Shown here: positions 44,696 to 53,389 of the stretch, one piece after another | How positions within the stretch are numbered: the stretch's first letter is position 1 | How the letters are laid out: each line of letters starts with the position of its first letter | Source of the DNA: Solimonas thermocellulolyticum | GTDB lineage: Bacteria > Pseudomonadota > Gammaproteobacteria > Nevskiales > Nevskiaceae | DNA: 64,000 bases | Assembly (NCBI RefSeq): GCF_040327995.1 | Contig: NZ_JBEPIJ010000001.1 | Location: forward strand, 310,001 to 374,000 | Direction: 5' to 3' | The notes under the pieces: model-generated | Seen by the model: the letters and a program-made list of their open reading frames with translations, nothing else | The model's database searches: none | What the model was told of the DNA's origin: nothing | Position numbers and translations under genes: made by a program

Positions 44696-46348
44696 TCAGT
44701 TCTGCCAGTAGACGTATTCGTCGTCCGGGCTCTCCGGCTCGGCCAGGGTCTTGTCGATCAGCACCGGCAGCTCGACGAAGCTCGGCCACATCGGCTCGGC
44801 CATCTGCGCATTGTGCGCATCGAGCAGCGCACGCAGCTCGGCGACCTTGTCCGGACGCCGGTCCGCGAGATCGTGTTGCTCGGTCGGATCGACGTCGAGA
44901 TGAAACAGCCAGTGCTTGTCGGGACGCTTGGCGACCTGCAGCTTCCAGCCGCGCGCGATCACCATCTGGTAGCTGCCGTCGCGCCAGAACAGCGCCTCGT
45001 GGGGCGGCGCCTCGATCTCGCCACGCAGATATGGCAAAAGATCGCGGCCGTCGATCACGCGATCCTCCGGCAGGCGCGCACCGGCGGCGGCGACCGCGGT
45101 CGGTACGATGTCGATGCTCGATACCGGGTGCGGGAAGTCGATGCCGGCGGGAATCCGCGCCGGCCATTGCGCGACGAAAGGCACGCGCACACCACCTTCG
45201 AACAGGGTCAGCTTCCAGCCGCGGAACGGCCGGTTCAGATCGGGCAGACCGAGGTAGTTCGGCGCGCCGTTGTCGCTGGTGACGATCAGCAGGGTGTGCT
45301 CGGCCAAGCCCTGCGCCTGGAGTGCCGCGCGCACGCGGCCGACGCTGCGATCCACGGCGCGCAGCATCGCGCCGTAGACGCGGCGCCGGTGATCGGGAAT
45401 GTGCGCCAGCGCGTCGTAGTCGGCCTTCGCCGCCTGCAGCGGCGTGTGCGGCGCCCAGTGCGCGAGGTACAAGAAGAACGGCCGGTGACGGTTGGCCTCG
45501 ATGACGCGGATCGCCTCGTCGGTGTAGTAGTCGGTCAGATAGCCGCGCGGCTCGAACCAGTCGCCGGCGTTGTAGCTGGTCGCATAGCGCATGTTCGCCC
45601 ACAGGAAGCGGTCGATCGGATCGAAGTCCTGGCGCGAGTTGACGACCTCGGGATGGTCCACCGGCAGGTACAGCCCGTTCTCCATGTACAAGCTCTCGTC
45701 GAAGCCCTGATTCAGCGGCCGCAGCGCATCGGTGCCGCCCAGATGCCACTTGCCGATGTGCACGTTGTGGTAGCCGGCCGGCTTGAGCATCTCCGCCAGG
45801 GTGATCTCGGCGGGCGGTAGACCCAGCTCATCGAAACCGGCGATGTCCGCGGCGCGCTCGGGATGCACGATGGTCGGCAGCCGACGCCGGCGCTGGGTGT
45901 CGAGCATCGGCGCGACGCGCGCCATGTTGCCGGGTGTCGGGGTGTACTCGAAGCCGAAGCGCGAGTGGTAGCGTCCGGTCAGCAGCGAGGCCCGTGACGG
46001 CGCACACACGGCGTTCGCCGCATAGCCGTTGCGAAAGCGCACGCCGGCGGCGGCCACCGCGTCGATGTTCGGCGTCGGCACCTCGGGCATGCCGCCGCCG
46101 TAGGTGCTGACGTCGTTGTAACCCAGATCGTCGAACAGGATCACGATGATGTTCGGCGGCCGCGCGCCGGGCGGCCGCGATGGCGCATCGGGCCCGCGCT
46201 GCCACGGCACCTCGCGGTTGGAACCGACCGGATGCTTGATCGCCGAGACCCAGCCGGTGACGTGCAGCAGAATGTGCACGCGCGCGACATACAGCGCCGC
46301 CGCGAGCGCGGCGCTGACCAGCAGCGCGATCAGCAGCGTGCGCTTCAT
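44696..46348 (-). CDS. membrane-anchored formylglycine sulfatase
   Basis: 550 residues from the ATG at 46348, which overlaps the stop of the upstream gene (ATGA). An N-terminal helix (about 3-22) anchors or exports it. The sulfatase domain opens with IIVILFDDLGYND (metal) and carries the maturation motif NAVCAPSRASLLTGR with Cys115 as formylglycine precursor, then GKWHLG, HWAPH and TSDNGA. It hydrolyses a sulfate ester in the periplasm; the substrate is unknown. The formylglycine-generating enzyme lies two genes upstream in the same operon. Confidence 0.92.
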   Translation of the reverse strand: MKRTLLIALLVSAALAAALYVARVHILLHVTGWVSAIKHPVGSNREVPWQRGPDAPSRPPGARPPNIIVILFDDLGYNDVSTYGGGMPEVPTPNIDAVAAAGVRFRNGYAANAVCAPSRASLLTGRYHSRFGFEYTPTPGNMARVAPMLDTQRRRRLPTIVHPERAADIAGFDELGLPPAEITLAEMLKPAGYHNVHIGKWHLGGTDALRPLNQGFDESLYMENGLYLPVDHPEVVNSRQDFDPIDRFLWANMRYATSYNAGDWFEPRGYLTDYYTDEAIRVIEANRHRPFFLYLAHWAPHTPLQAAKADYDALAHIPDHRRRVYGAMLRAVDRSVGRVRAALQAQGLAEHTLLIVTSDNGAPNYLGLPDLNRPFRGWKLTLFEGGVRVPFVAQWPARIPAGIDFPHPVSSIDIVPTAVAAAGARLPEDRVIDGRDLLPYLRGEIEAPPHEALFWRDGSYQMVIARGWKLQVAKRPDKHWLFHLDVDPTEQHDLADRRPDKVAELRALLDAHNAQMAEPMWPSFVELPVLIDKTLAEPESPDDEYVYWQN

Positions 46349-47019
46349 CGGCGCGCTGCGGAATACCAGGCGCTGCGCCGCAGCAGCAGGTGCAGCAAGC
46401 CGCCGAGCGCAGCGAGCAAAAGGGCGACCGGCACGCGCACGAAGAACAGGCCGAAAACCGGCTTGACCGGAAACACCTGGGTCTTTTCGATCGACGCCCA
46501 CTTGTGCACGCCGATGCCGGCGCCAGCGAGCGCAACGACCATCTCGACCAGATCGCGCCGGCTGCGATAGCGCACCAGCGCGACGCGCTCCCAGGCCGTG
46601 TGATCGCCGGGCTCGTCGAGGAAACGCCCCATCGGCGTGCCGAGGAACAGTGGATGTCCGCCATGGCGCAGCAGCACCGGCACGATCGCGCGGTTGTAGC
46701 GGGCGTCGGCATCAAGCGCGCTGCCGCCGTAGGCCGAGCCGGGGGGATACTGCGCCTCGTCGCGAAAGTCGATCAGGTTGAGCATGTAGAACTCGTCGCC
46801 GTCGTCGCTCGCCGCGAGCCGGCGCAGCTCCTCGAACAGGCGTTCCTGTCCGTGACCCTCGCCTTCGCTGCTGCCGGCACGCGCGCGGATCTGCGCGAAG
46901 TAGGCGGCGAGATCGGCCTCGCTGAGCACCGCTCGATCGGCGTCGTACCAGGCGATGAAGCCGGCGTAGAGCAGCAGCAGCGCGGCGACGAGGACGCGAC
47001 GGCCGGTGATCAGGGACAT
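46345..47019 (-). CDS. membrane protein with DUF1330/EthD-like core
   Basis: 224 residues. Membrane helices at about 8-25 and 190-212 enclose a soluble domain whose text (FYMLNLIDFR, YNRAIVPVLLRHGGHPLFLG, WERVALVRYRSRRDLVEMV) resembles the dimeric alpha-beta barrel of DUF1330 proteins. No function is known. It lies between the FGE and sulfatase genes, overlaps the latter by four bases and probably serves it or its product. Confidence 0.6.
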   Translation of the reverse strand: MSLITGRRVLVAALLLLYAGFIAWYDADRAVLSEADLAAYFAQIRARAGSSEGEGHGQERLFEELRRLAASDDGDEFYMLNLIDFRDEAQYPPGSAYGGSALDADARYNRAIVPVLLRHGGHPLFLGTPMGRFLDEPGDHTAWERVALVRYRSRRDLVEMVVALAGAGIGVHKWASIEKTQVFPVKPVFGLFFVRVPVALLLAALGGLLHLLLRRSAWYSAARR

Positions 47020-47037
47020 GAGCTGCCTCGCTTGGGG

Positions 47038-47859
47038 TCAATCGGTGAGATCGCGCGCGCAACGAAAGCCCACGTGCATCAGCGCCGAGTCCGGCGTCGC
47101 GTGCGCGCGGGCGCTGACGCGAAAGCCATAGCAGACGTTGGGATCGCACAGGAACGAACCGCCACGCATCGCCTTCTCGCTGCCAGTCGCGGTGGTGCCG
47201 GTGCCGTAGGGCGCGTACCAGTCCGCGCTCCATTCCCAGACATTGCCGGCCAGGTCCTCGAAGCCCAGACCGTCGCGGCCAAAGGCGCCGACCGGCGAGG
47301 TCGTGCGGTAGCCGTCGGCGGCGGTGTTGATCGCCGGAAACGCGCCGGTCCAGACGTTGGCGCGATAGCGTCGGGCCGCGACCAGCTGCGCGCCGAAGGC
47401 ATGACGGCCGCCATGGCCGGCGAGGCGCGCGGCGTGTTCGAACTCGATTTCGGTCGGCAGGCGTTTGCCGTGGGCCGCGCAATAGGCCTGCGCATCGTTC
47501 CAGCTCACCTGCGTGACCGGATGATCGGCGACGGCCTTTGGCCCGTCGGGCCCCAACGGCCGCAGCCAGTACGCACCGTCGACCAAGCGCCAGTGTCCGC
47601 TGCCGAAACTCATCACCGCGGCGCTGCCGACGCGCTCGGCCTCGGTGACGATGCCGTGCGCCGCGACGTAACGCGCGAACGCGCTCACCGTCACCGGTGC
47701 GCGGTCCAGTTCGAACGCCGCCACCGTGGCGAGGAACGACGGCTTCTCGTCGGCGCGGCCGGCGTCGTCGCCGATGCGGGTCTGCCCGCCGGGCACGCGG
47801 ATCATGTCGGCGCCGGCGACCAGGGGCAGCGCCAGCAGCGCCAGCGCGATCCGCCTCAT
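47038..47859 (-). CDS. formylglycine-generating enzyme (sulfatase-modifying factor)
   Basis: 273 residues. A signal peptide (MRRIALALLALPLVAGA|DM) points to export. The FGE/SUMF fold is shown by RVPGGQTRIGDD, HPVTQVSWNDAQAYCAAHGKRLPTEIEFEHAAR, GNVWEWSADWY, and RGGSFLCDPNVCYGFRVSAR. The last block holds the copper-binding cysteine pair Cys238 and Cys243. It would convert Cys115 of the neighbouring sulfatase to formylglycine. The exported position is notable because bacterial FGEs usually act before export. It overlaps the GST-like gene by four bases (ATGA). Confidence 0.88.
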   Translation of the reverse strand: MRRIALALLALPLVAGADMIRVPGGQTRIGDDAGRADEKPSFLATVAAFELDRAPVTVSAFARYVAAHGIVTEAERVGSAAVMSFGSGHWRLVDGAYWLRPLGPDGPKAVADHPVTQVSWNDAQAYCAAHGKRLPTEIEFEHAARLAGHGGRHAFGAQLVAARRYRANVWTGAFPAINTAADGYRTTSPVGAFGRDGLGFEDLAGNVWEWSADWYAPYGTGTTATGSEKAMRGGSFLCDPNVCYGFRVSARAHATPDSALMHVGFRCARDLTD

Positions 47860-48884
47860 GGCGCGAGCAGTGCCTCGCAGCCGCTGCCGGCCAGCACCGA
47901 TGCCAGCCAGTCGCGATCCGCCGGCGCCAGCGCCGCGAGCTGTGCGCGCAGCGCATTCAGACACTTCACCTGATAGGCGAAGGGCTGCTGCCGCCACTGC
48001 CCGCCCTCGACCGCGCATTCGACCCATTCGGCGCCCCGTGCACGCGCCGCCGCGTTGGCGAGCAGGAACGGCACGTAGGTACCGCCGATCTCGGCCAAGA
48101 GCGGCTTGAGCGCGTCCACTGCCGTGTCGCGATCGAGCCACTGTCCATCGTCGACGCGCCAGCCGCCGAGATCTTCCATGCGCACGGTCCAGGCGACCAC
48201 GCGCGGTGCCGTGCGCTCGGCGAGTCGCGCGGAAGTCGGATCGAAGCCGCAGAGCTGGGTGAGCTGGCCGTACAGCCCGAAGTCGCCGGCCGCCGGGCGA
48301 TCGCCGAACAGGAAGCGGCGCTGCGCGAACAGCGTTTCGAGCACGCCCAGCAGGCGCCGGTAGCCGGCTTCGAGGAGCGGCGCCGTCGCCTCACTGCAGC
48401 CGACCACCGCGCGCCGGGCGATCTGGCGTTCGCCGAACCACTGCGCGAACTGTTCGAGCTGCGCCGTCGGCACGCTCGGATCGATCTGCCGCATGAGCTG
48501 CCGGCGCGCCCATTCGATGCCGTCGGGATCGGTCCAGCGATAGTGGAACATGAACTTGGTGCACCACTCGTCGCCGTAGTCCTCGACCAGTGCGCTCAAG
48601 AAGGCCAGCGCCGGATCGCTCGGCAGCAAGGAACGGCCGGTGTGCTCGCGTTCCAGGCGCGCGATCAGCGGCGTGGAGTCGACCGCGGCCTCGCGCATCG
48701 CGCCCGTCTCGTCGTGCCAGACCAGCACCGGGATGACGGGCACCGGCACCGGCGGCGGCGCGACGTACTCCGGACCGTTGCTGACCACCCAGACATGCGC
48801 GATCCGCCGGTAACGCAGGACGGCGCGCAGCTTGCGCGAATACGGCGAGCCTTCGTTGCCGATGATCGTCAGCGTCTGCGTCAT
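47856..48884 (-). CDS. long GST-like protein, paralogue 1
   Basis: 342 residues. A thioredoxin-like N-domain (LTIIGNEGSPYSRKLRAVLRYRRI) is joined to an extended helical C-domain (GDRPAAGDFGLYGQLTQL, about residues 200-230) much longer than the about 210 residues of ordinary GSTs. The ATG at 48884 has GGAG seven bases upstream. It shares its layout with the proteins at 49263-50366 and 59716-60879. Glutathione chemistry is expected but not proven. It heads the FGE-sulfatase operon and is preceded by operator B. Confidence 0.8.
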   Translation of the reverse strand: MTQTLTIIGNEGSPYSRKLRAVLRYRRIAHVWVVSNGPEYVAPPPVPVPVIPVLVWHDETGAMREAAVDSTPLIARLEREHTGRSLLPSDPALAFLSALVEDYGDEWCTKFMFHYRWTDPDGIEWARRQLMRQIDPSVPTAQLEQFAQWFGERQIARRAVVGCSEATAPLLEAGYRRLLGVLETLFAQRRFLFGDRPAAGDFGLYGQLTQLCGFDPTSARLAERTAPRVVAWTVRMEDLGGWRVDDGQWLDRDTAVDALKPLLAEIGGTYVPFLLANAAARARGAEWVECAVEGGQWRQQPFAYQVKCLNALRAQLAALAPADRDWLASVLAGSGCEALLAP

Positions 48885-48917
48885 GCGTGCTCCTTGCCGC
48901 GCGATGTTGGAACGAAC

Positions 48918-48932
48918 TTTACATGATGTCAA
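48918..48932. promoter_or_regulatory. operator palindrome B
   Basis: TTTACA-TGA-TGTCAA. On the minus strand its arm is a perfect -35 TTGACA, followed 17 bases later by CAACAT, so a bound repressor would block the promoter of the GST-like/FGE/sulfatase operon. Confidence 0.72.
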
Positions 48933-48939
48933 CTACGCA

Positions 48940-49254
48940 GGGACTGAGCATCCAGCGAGCGATCGGTCCGGTGCGCGTCGGATGCGCCGATCCAGATGGC
49001 GCGCCGATTCGCGGCGATCAGGCTCTGTCCGTACGCCGTCGGACCGGCGGCGCGGGCAGATTCCAGGGTGTACCGCGCAGCGCGCGCAGGCCATACCAAG
49101 GGACACGGGGTAACGCTGTCGCAGCGGCAGCTCGAACTCGGCCTCGAGGCCGGCGGGAATGTCGGCGGCGCATGAAGCCGCCGAGCACCGCGGCCTACTG
49201 CCATTCGAGCTTGCCGCCGTAGTAGGAGACGTCGGAAACGTAGGCGGTGTACAT
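48940..49254 (-). pseudogene. remnant of a fourth GST-like gene
   Basis: A 19-codon frame starts with ATG at 49254 and reads MYTAYVSDVSYYGGKLEWQ before a stop. Its YYGGKLE matches the YSGKIRAYLR and YTGKVRSYLR N-termini of the neighbouring long GST-like proteins. Downstream, all frames carry stops or shifts; fragments such as WYGLRALRGTPWNL look like coding debris. This fills the 378-base stretch between the two operons, along with operator B. Confidence 0.45.
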
Positions 49255-49262
49255 GCGGCGCG

Positions 49263-50366
49263 CTACTGCGGCGCGACGCGCAGCGCCATGCGCTGGAGCC
49301 GCGGAATCGGCAGGCGCATGGCCTCGACACCGCCAAGGCCGGCGAGCCAGGTGTCGACGCCGCTGCGCGATTGCGCATCGAGGGCGGCGTAGGCATCGAA
49401 CACGCGCTGTGCCATCCACAGGCTATACGGGCGTGCACTGAGCGTGAACGGGCGACCGGCGAGCGGGATCTGGATGCGGCCCAGCGCCCGCGAATAGCCG
49501 CGACCGGGCGCCAGCCCCGGCGTTGCCTTCATGACTTCGGCCAGCGTCGCCTGCAGATACGGCCAGAACTCGCCGAAGATCGAGGCGAACAGCGGCTGCA
49601 AGGTGTCCGGGACCGCATCGGCGGGGAGGAAGTCGCCGCGGTCGTTCGCCCGCGGCTGCAGCATGCGCTGCACCCAGGCGGCCAGATGCCGGCGCGGCTC
49701 GATCAGCGTGCGTGCCGGGTAAGGATCACGCGCAAGATGTGCGTACAGCGGGCCGATCAAGCCGTAGTCGCCGAGGCTCGCGCGCGTGCCGAGCAGATAG
49801 GGCTGCCGGGCGAAATGCGCATCGAGCGCGTCGCACATCGTCTCGGTCCAGCGCTCGATGGCATCGAGCTGTGCCGGAACCACACCCAGGCCCGGCAGGA
49901 AGCTGCGCATCGTGCCTGCGGCCTTGGCGACGACGCGGTTTCTCAGCAAGCGCGGCGCGAACGGCAGCAGATTGCGCCCACCTTCAGGCTCGAAGACTTC
50001 GCGGTAGTTCTCTTCGAAGTTCCAGCGGTAGTGCATCGCGCTCGGCAGCCAGAACTCATCGCCCCAGGCTTCGAGCAGGTAGGCGGCGATGCGCTGACGC
50101 GGGGTGGACGGCACCACCGGAGCATCGGTGTAGCGCGTCTCCAGCACGTCGATGATGGTCGAGGTGTCCCGCAGCCATTCGTTCTGCGGCGTGAGCACGA
50201 CCGGCATCACCTTGGCACCGGTACGGCGCTTGATCGCGCGCATGTCCCACAGTGTCACGCGCTTTTCGCGAAAAGGGATCTCCTTGTGGCGCAGATAGGC
50301 GCGGATCTTGCCGCTGTACAGCGACAGCTCCCAGCCGTAGAGGACGTGATCGCGCGTCCGACTCAC
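49263..50366 (-). CDS. long GST-like protein, paralogue 2
   Basis: 367 residues from the GTG at 50366 (GGGG-type ribosome site). The N-domain LYGWELSLYSGKIRAYLRHKEIPF is thioredoxin-like, and the C-domain carries SLGDYGLIGPLYAHLARDP, nearly the same as SIADYGLMAPLYAHLARDP-type text in paralogue 3. The region beyond residue 260 is family-specific. It lies 16 bases after the ordinary GST gene. Likely acts on a bulky substrate with glutathione. Confidence 0.8.
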   Translation of the reverse strand: MSRTRDHVLYGWELSLYSGKIRAYLRHKEIPFREKRVTLWDMRAIKRRTGAKVMPVVLTPQNEWLRDTSTIIDVLETRYTDAPVVPSTPRQRIAAYLLEAWGDEFWLPSAMHYRWNFEENYREVFEPEGGRNLLPFAPRLLRNRVVAKAAGTMRSFLPGLGVVPAQLDAIERWTETMCDALDAHFARQPYLLGTRASLGDYGLIGPLYAHLARDPYPARTLIEPRRHLAAWVQRMLQPRANDRGDFLPADAVPDTLQPLFASIFGEFWPYLQATLAEVMKATPGLAPGRGYSRALGRIQIPLAGRPFTLSARPYSLWMAQRVFDAYAALDAQSRSGVDTWLAGLGGVEAMRLPIPRLQRMALRVAPQ

Positions 50367-50382
50367 CGCCGTCCCCTGCCGC

Positions 50383-51066
50383 TCACTTCTGCAGCATGCT
50401 CTGCGCGCCCTTGACGAACGCGCGTGCGGCATCGGACGCCTCGTCGAGCGGCGGGAGCTTGACCGGCACCTCGATACCCTTCTGGCAGGCCGGGCGCGCG
50501 GCCATGGCATCGCGCCAGCGCTTGAGGTTTTCCAGTCCGTCGACCTTCACGCCGGACCATTTGTAGGTCCGCACCCAGGGCCAGGTGGCGATGTCGGCGA
50601 TGGAGTAGTCGTCGGCAAGCCATTCGCTTTCGCCGAGACGCCGGTCGAGCACCTCGAACAGGCGTCGGCACTCGTTCTGGTAGCGGTCGATCGCCGGCTG
50701 GATCTTCTCCGGGAAGTAGCGGAAGAACACATTCGCCTGCCCCATCATCGGGCCGATGCCACTCATCTGGAACATCAGCCACTGCAGCACGCGCGAGCGG
50801 CCCTTGGCGTCCTTGGGCAGCAGCCGACCGGTCTTCTCGGCGAGGTAGATCAGAATCGCACCCGACTCGAAGACGGCGAAGTCGTCGTTGTCGGTATCGA
50901 CGATCGTCGGGATGCGGCCGTTTGGGTTCAGCTTGAGATAGTCCGGCCGCTTCTGCTCACCCTTCATCAGGTCGATCGCATGGACGCGATAGGGCAGCCC
51001 GAGCTCCTCCAGCGCGATGGATACCTTGTGGCCGTTGGGCGTCGCTGCGGTGTAAAGCTCGATCAT
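50383..51066 (-). CDS. glutathione S-transferase, YfcG/Nu-like
   Basis: 227 residues. The N-domain LYTAATPNGHKVSIALEELGLPY, the cis-Pro loop NPNGRIPTI and VFESGAILIYLAEKTG are characteristic of the YfcG/YghU-type (Nu class) GSTs, which bind two glutathiones and reduce disulfides. The C-domain has SEWLADDYSIADIATWPW. A substrate role in disulfide or peroxide reduction is inferred from the family. Confidence 0.9.
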   Translation of the reverse strand: MIELYTAATPNGHKVSIALEELGLPYRVHAIDLMKGEQKRPDYLKLNPNGRIPTIVDTDNDDFAVFESGAILIYLAEKTGRLLPKDAKGRSRVLQWLMFQMSGIGPMMGQANVFFRYFPEKIQPAIDRYQNECRRLFEVLDRRLGESEWLADDYSIADIATWPWVRTYKWSGVKVDGLENLKRWRDAMAARPACQKGIEVPVKLPPLDEASDAARAFVKGAQSMLQK

Positions 51067-51090
51067 GCTGTGGTCTCCGCGAAAAGAAGC

Positions 51091-51414
51091 TCATTCTGCA
51101 GCAAGGCGCTGCCACTCGATGCGGCGCTCACCCAGCAGCGTGCCCACACGCGTGATGAAGCGGCGGTCGCCCTCCAGTCCAAGCTCCGCGTCGACTTCGC
51201 GGTTGCGTCGCGGTACATAAAGCCGGCCGCGCCAACGCGACTTGTCTTTCAATGGTGCGAAGTCACGGAACACATGCGTGCCGACACGCTCGGGATGCGT
51301 GGCATGCGCAACGATATGTCCCTGCCAGAGGCCGTCGATCTCGCGTAGTTCGACAACCGCCTCGGGTGCATCGACGGCGCTCCAACGGCCCGCCAGCGAG
51401 GCATCAGCGTGCAC
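51091..51414 (-). CDS. DUF2147-like protein with broken signal-peptide start
   Basis: 107 residues from a GTG at 51414; GRWSAV, EIDGLWQGHIV, SRWRGRLYVPRRNRE and the closing RIEWQRL resemble DUF2147 lipocalin-like proteins, which are exported. In this frame no signal peptide exists: upstream codons run into a stop with no ATG. In the next frame, a GTG at 51464 overlapping the MBL stop begins MAERSIAAVLLTSSA, a good signal sequence. A one-base shift near 51420 would join the two, so this is probably a frameshifted gene or a sequencing error. Confidence 0.6.
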   Translation of the reverse strand: MHADASLAGRWSAVDAPEAVVELREIDGLWQGHIVAHATHPERVGTHVFRDFAPLKDKSRWRGRLYVPRRNREVDAELGLEGDRRFITRVGTLLGERRIEWQRLAAE

Positions 51415-51456
51415 CGTCGCGCAGATGAAGTCAGCAGCACAGCGGCAATGCTGCGT

Positions 51457-52530
51457 TCAGCCACGGCGGCGCAGCCGCACGTCGGTGCTGGCCTCCGGCA
51501 ACTGGATCCAGGTACCGTCACGGCCGACCGTGACCGGGCCGTCGTAGACCTCGGCGACGCCCTGTATGAACAACTTTTCGAGTCGTCGCAGCGGCAGTGC
51601 CGGCACGATGTGGTAGTAGAGCAAGTGCTTTGCGCGCACCGCCTGCGCCAGCTCGGCCGCTTGCACCGGCGTGGTGTGGTAGTCGTGGATGTCCAGCGTG
51701 ATCTGCGCCATATGCCCGGCATCCGCCGCACGCGCACCGGCCGTGATCACGTCGACCAGATGCACGGCGAGCGCCTCGTGCACGAGCAGGTCCACGTCCT
51801 GGGCAAAGCGCGCGAGGTTGTCGGACTTGATCGTGTCGCCGGAGATCACCGCACTGCGACCGCGATAGTCGATGCGATAGCCGACGGCCGGCTCGACCGG
51901 CGCATGGGTCACCGAAAACGCGGTGATCCTAAGGCCGTCATCGTCGAGCACGACGCGACTCTCGCCGTCGCCGGGCATCGTGAAGGCAAGCGCCCTGGCA
52001 CCGGCGCCGGACGGCGGGATGACCGCTGGCCCGTGATGCGCGACGCGATAGCCGAAGTCATGACCGTAAGCGAGATTGAATCCGTCGACGATGGGCTCGA
52101 CGCCCGCCGGGCCTTGAACCGGCAGCGGCGTATCGCGAGCACCGCCGGCCCAGCGCTGCAGCATCAGTTCACCGAGGCCGTCGATATGATCCGAGTGAAA
52201 ATGCGTCAGTAGCAGCGCCTCGACGCGACCGGGCGGCAGGCCGAGCTGCGGGAAGTTGCGCACCGCTGCGCTGCCGACATCGATCACGACGATGCGTCCG
52301 CCGGCGACCACGGCGACGCAGGGCCCGGCACGCTTGGGGTCCGGCATCGGCGAGCCGCTGCCGCAGAGCACGATGTTCAAGCCTTCGGCGTATTGCGCAA
52401 AGGCCTCGCCGGACAGCGTCGACACCACCTGGCGCTGCATCGCGCGCAGCAGCAGGCGGTCGCCGAATACGGCCGCCACGATCAGCAGCGTGATCACCGC
52501 CGCTGGGGCAATCAACCAGCGGCGGCTCAT
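51457..52530 (-). CDS. membrane-anchored metallo-beta-lactamase-fold hydrolase
   Basis: 357 residues. A membrane helix at about 6-22 anchors a periplasmic domain. The metal motif THFHSDH supplies His110, His112, Asp114 and His115; further ligands lie in SVTHAP, SGDTIKSD and YYHIVP. The layout (LCGSGSPMPDPKRAGP start, HMAQITLDIHDYHTTP block) is closer to the RNase Z/arylsulfatase branch of MBL enzymes than to lactamases. It may cleave a phosphodiester, sulfate or lactone in the imported compound. It overlaps the upstream gene by four bases. Confidence 0.85.
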   Translation of the reverse strand: MSRRWLIAPAAVITLLIVAAVFGDRLLLRAMQRQVVSTLSGEAFAQYAEGLNIVLCGSGSPMPDPKRAGPCVAVVAGGRIVVIDVGSAAVRNFPQLGLPPGRVEALLLTHFHSDHIDGLGELMLQRWAGGARDTPLPVQGPAGVEPIVDGFNLAYGHDFGYRVAHHGPAVIPPSGAGARALAFTMPGDGESRVVLDDDGLRITAFSVTHAPVEPAVGYRIDYRGRSAVISGDTIKSDNLARFAQDVDLLVHEALAVHLVDVITAGARAADAGHMAQITLDIHDYHTTPVQAAELAQAVRAKHLLYYHIVPALPLRRLEKLFIQGVAEVYDGPVTVGRDGTWIQLPEASTDVRLRRRG

Positions 52531-53168
52531 ACCGGACCCCGGCCGGGCTTCATTTGCGCATCCGGCAGGGCCTTCTGTGGCACCGGCCCCTGGAAGCTGC
52601 GCAGATTGCGGAACAAATACACCGTCACCGGACAGCCCAGATCACAGACCCAGCGCCGGGGCAGTTCGACATGGAACAAGGCCCAGTCATCGGGCTCGGC
52701 AATGACGCTACCATCGGCGGCAGCCGTCTGCTGCACGTACCAGCCGCCGTCGGGCAGGCGCACGAAGTTCACCCGCGTTCCGGCTTCGAAGCCGATGACA
52801 TGGTGTTTCTCGATCACCAGACGGGTCGGCGCATCGCCGGGTGCGAGCCCGCGGAACTGGCGTGGCCGCGCAACCCGCACCCAATCGAGACCGCCGATGC
52901 GACGCTGCTCCAGCGCGCTGTCCGCATCCGCGCCGGGCGAGCGTTTGAACCAGGCGAAATCCATCGCCGAGCGGCCCAGACCCGACTTCACGTAAGGCGG
53001 CTCCGGCCGGAAAGCCCTGTATTCCGCCTCGCTGATCGGCTGCTGATGCAGCCAGACATCGCCGCTGCGTGGATCGAAGATCTCCATGTGCAACTCGCGC
53101 GGCGCGACCGTCACATTCGCAGACGGCACGTCATCCGGTATTGCGGGACCGCAGGCGGCGTCGGACAT
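52527..53168 (-). CDS. protein of unknown function, first gene of the MBL/GST operon
   Basis: 213 residues with no domain I recognise and no signal peptide. The start has GGAGAG six bases upstream. Sequence features are RSGDVWLHQQPISEAEYRAF near residue 35 and VYLFRNLRSFQGP near the end, with a Cys pair in VCDLGCPV. The strict ATGA overlap with the MBL gene and operator C 49 bases upstream of its start tie it to the regulon. It could be a substrate-binding or oxygenase-like accessory protein; nothing in the sequence decides. Confidence 0.65.
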   Translation of the reverse strand: MSDAACGPAIPDDVPSANVTVAPRELHMEIFDPRSGDVWLHQQPISEAEYRAFRPEPPYVKSGLGRSAMDFAWFKRSPGADADSALEQRRIGGLDWVRVARPRQFRGLAPGDAPTRLVIEKHHVIGFEAGTRVNFVRLPDGGWYVQQTAAADGSVIAEPDDWALFHVELPRRWVCDLGCPVTVYLFRNLRSFQGPVPQKALPDAQMKPGRGPV

Positions 53169-53216
53169 GACTCGCTCTCCTGGAGACAGGGACTGCGGCG
53201 CAATGCTTGCCGTTTA

Positions 53217-53231
53217 TTTACATGTTGTCAA
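53217..53231. promoter_or_regulatory. operator palindrome C
   Basis: TTTACA-TGT-TGTCAA, 49 bases upstream of the minus-strand operon starting at 53168. With site D it occupies the 221-base divergent region before the TonB receptor. Confidence 0.72.
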
Positions 53232-53289
53232 TATCATCGCAGATCACCGACACTCCGGCCGTTGACGCTGGCCCGCCACTGATTCAAAG

Positions 53290-53304
53290 TAGACAGCATG
53301 TCAA
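53290..53304. promoter_or_regulatory. operator palindrome D
   Basis: TAGACA-GCA-TGTCAA, 86 bases ahead of the TonB receptor ATG. Ten or eleven arm bases match the shared pattern. Confidence 0.68.
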
Positions 53305-53389
53305 TTAACGTGAGCCGGCATGGCCGGCCACGGCGATGCAAGCGAGACCGCTGGCCCCACCCGGCATGGCGGCACTGGAGGAGCAGGCG

